Shown: positions 4,694-6,076 of the stretch, piece by piece
Position numbering within the stretch: position 1 is the stretch's first letter
Layout of the letters: each line of letters opens with the position of its first letter
Assembly (NCBI GenBank): GCA_900751665.1
Contig: CAADSV010000152.1
Span: forward strand, 1-6,076
DNA: 6,076 nucleotides
DNA from: an uncultured Collinsella sp.
Lineage (GTDB): Bacteria; Actinomycetota; Coriobacteriia; Coriobacteriales; Coriobacteriaceae
Direction: 5' to 3'
Made by a program: the position numbers and the translations under genes
The notes under the pieces: model-generated
Database searches by the model: none
Told to the model about the DNA's origin: nothing
Seen by the model: the letters and a program-made list of their open reading frames with translations, nothing else

Positions 4694-6076
4694 ATGGTCG
4701 CATTCGATCGCAATCCGCAAGACTTCAAGTATCTGCGCCTGCTGTCGAGACAGTTTCCCACCGAGCAATCCGCATTCACCGAGATTATCAACCTCTCGGC
4801 CATCCTCAACCTACCCAAGGGCACCGAGCATTTTATGAGCGATGTGCATGGCGAGTACGAAGCCTTTATGCACATCCTCAACAACTGCTCGGGCGTCGTG
4901 CGCGAGCATGTCGACGAGATCTTTGGCGACTCGCTCTCCTTTGACGAAAAGGGCGAGCTGTGCACGCTCATCTACTATCCGCGCGAGAAGATCGATCTTG
5001 TCCGCAGCCGGCGCGAGGACTCGCCCACCTGGTACAAGACCATGCTCGACCAACTCATTGTGGTTGCCCGCTCGCTTTCGAGCCGCTATACCCGCTCCAA
5101 GGTGCGCAAGGCCATCCCGCGCGATTACGCCTACATCATCGACGAGTTGCTGCACACGCATCCGGATGAGAACAACTACCGCGTGCGTTATCACGAACGC
5201 ATTATCGAATCCATCTTGGAGACCGCTAGCGCCGACGACTTTATCGAGTCGCTCGCCTCACTCATCAAGCGCCTCGCCGTCGACCACCTGCATTTGGTGG
5301 GCGACATCTTCGACCGCGGCGGCGCGGCCAAGATTATGGACCGCCTGCTCACCTATCATTCGCTCGACATTCAGTGGGGCAACCACGACCTGCTGTGGAT
5401 GGGCGCCGCCGCCGGCGAGCCCGCCTGCATCGCCACGGTGCTGCGCAACAACCTGCGCTACGACAACTACGAGATTCTCGAGAACGACTACGGCATCTCG
5501 CTGCGCGAGCTTGTCGCCTTCGCCGACGCCACCTATACCGCCGGCGAGTCCATCAGCCCGCTGATTAAAGCCGTTAACGTCCTGCTTTTTAAGCTCGAGG
5601 GCCAGATTATCCAGCGCCACCCCGAGTTCGATATGGCCGACCGCCTGCTGCTCGACAAGATCGATCACGACGCCGGCACGGTCACGCTTGCCGACGGCAG
5701 CGTATGGCCGCTCACGACCAACGACTTCCCCACCGTCGACCCGACGGACCCCTACACGCTCACGCCCGAGGAACAGCACATCATCGACAAGCTCGTATCC
5801 GAGTTTGTCACCGCCGATCACCTGCATCGCCACATCGATTTCCTCTATACCCACGGCTCCCTGTATAAGGTCGCCAACGGCAATCTGCTCTTCCACGGCT
5901 GCGTGCCGCTCAACGAAGACGGCACCTTTAGCAGCATGAACTGCCTGGGTACCTGGCACGCCGGCCGCGATTATTTTGATTTTTGCGACCATATCGCGCG
6001 CCGCGCCTGGCGCGTCGGCGACCGCGATGCCCTCGACTGGATGTGGTACCTGTGGATCGGCTTTAACTCGCCCGCC
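4694..6076 (+). CDS. fbp: Fructose-1,6-bisphosphatase class III, N-terminal 461 residues (3' end outside window)
   Basis: This gluconeogenic enzyme hydrolyses fructose 1,6-bisphosphate to fructose 6-phosphate in the cytoplasm. The class III type is found in Firmicutes and some relatives. The visible 461 residues are about 70% of the usual ~640-670. The metallophosphatase metal-binding motifs are all present: SDVHGE (49-54), GDIFDRG (203-209) and GNHD (229-232). Further family blocks are MVAFDRNPQDFKYLRLLSRQ-like N-terminus, FPTEQSAFTEIINLSAILNLPKGTEHF (21-47), DIQWGNHDLLWMGAAAG (225-241), LRYDNYEILENDYGISLREL (254-273), LLFHGCVPL (398-406) and WYLWIGFNSP (451-460), where the reading frame runs off the window. 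The usual Pro after GDIFDRG is Gly, and that loop (GGAAKIMD) appears one residue shorter than the Bacillus-type sequence I recall. The start is supported by GGAAGG upstream. The gene is divergent from the DegV-family gene and has its own repeat-rich upstream region. Confidence 0.95.
   Translation, partial: MVAFDRNPQDFKYLRLLSRQFPTEQSAFTEIINLSAILNLPKGTEHFMSDVHGEYEAFMHILNNCSGVVREHVDEIFGDSLSFDEKGELCTLIYYPREKIDLVRSRREDSPTWYKTMLDQLIVVARSLSSRYTRSKVRKAIPRDYAYIIDELLHTHPDENNYRVRYHERIIESILETASADDFIESLASLIKRLAVDHLHLVGDIFDRGGAAKIMDRLLTYHSLDIQWGNHDLLWMGAAAGEPACIATVLRNNLRYDNYEILENDYGISLRELVAFADATYTAGESISPLIKAVNVLLFKLEGQIIQRHPEFDMADRLLLDKIDHDAGTVTLADGSVWPLTTNDFPTVDPTDPYTLTPEEQHIIDKLVSEFVTADHLHRHIDFLYTHGSLYKVANGNLLFHGCVPLNEDGTFSSMNCLGTWHAGRDYFDFCDHIARRAWRVGDRDALDWMWYLWIGFNSPA

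Noticed and set aside
3886..4944. Plus-strand open frame (352 codons) spanning the DegV-family gene, the intergenic region and the start of fbp
   Set aside because: It overlaps two clearly identified genes in other frames. Its Arg/His-rich product matches nothing I know.

Overview
The window looks like a chromosomal segment of a high-GC Gram-positive bacterium. I favour a Coriobacteriia member (Collinsella or a relative). The reasons are the GC-rich third codon positions, good Shine-Dalgarno sites, a class III fructose-1,6-bisphosphatase and a FakB/DegV-type protein. This placement is inference from gene content and style, not from a marker gene. No mobile element, CRISPR array, tRNA or rRNA is visible, and the genes are mostly housekeeping.

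Layout, left to right. (1) The 3' part of a methionyl-tRNA synthetase gene (+), carrying the helical anticodon-binding domain. The first ~55 bases are a C-rich stretch that does not look like the expected protein and may be contig-end error. (2) A NOL1/NOP2/sun-family RNA m5C methyltransferase (+), 59 bp downstream and probably co-transcribed, so the left end is a small translation and RNA-modification unit. (3) A 56-codon gene (-), convergent with the methyltransferase gene. It encodes a one-helix membrane protein and has its own strong ribosome binding site. (4) A 363-residue protein (+) with an aldolase-type TIM-barrel-like core between unusual acidic N-terminal and charged C-terminal extensions; its function is unknown. 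(5) A perfect 20-bp hairpin between convergent genes, probably a bidirectional terminator. (6) A DegV/FakB-type fatty-acid-binding protein (-). (7) A 319-bp AT-richer divergent intergenic region with an extended -10 promoter for the DegV gene, three copies of an 8-mer and a 9-bp inverted repeat just before the next gene. (8) The first 461 codons of a class III fructose-1,6-bisphosphatase (+), cut by the window end.

The items most worth a second look are the small membrane protein, the unassigned TIM-barrel-like protein with its extra tails, and the repeat-bearing region upstream of fbp, which could hold the operators of a gluconeogenic gene. I did not find a clearly new multi-gene system.
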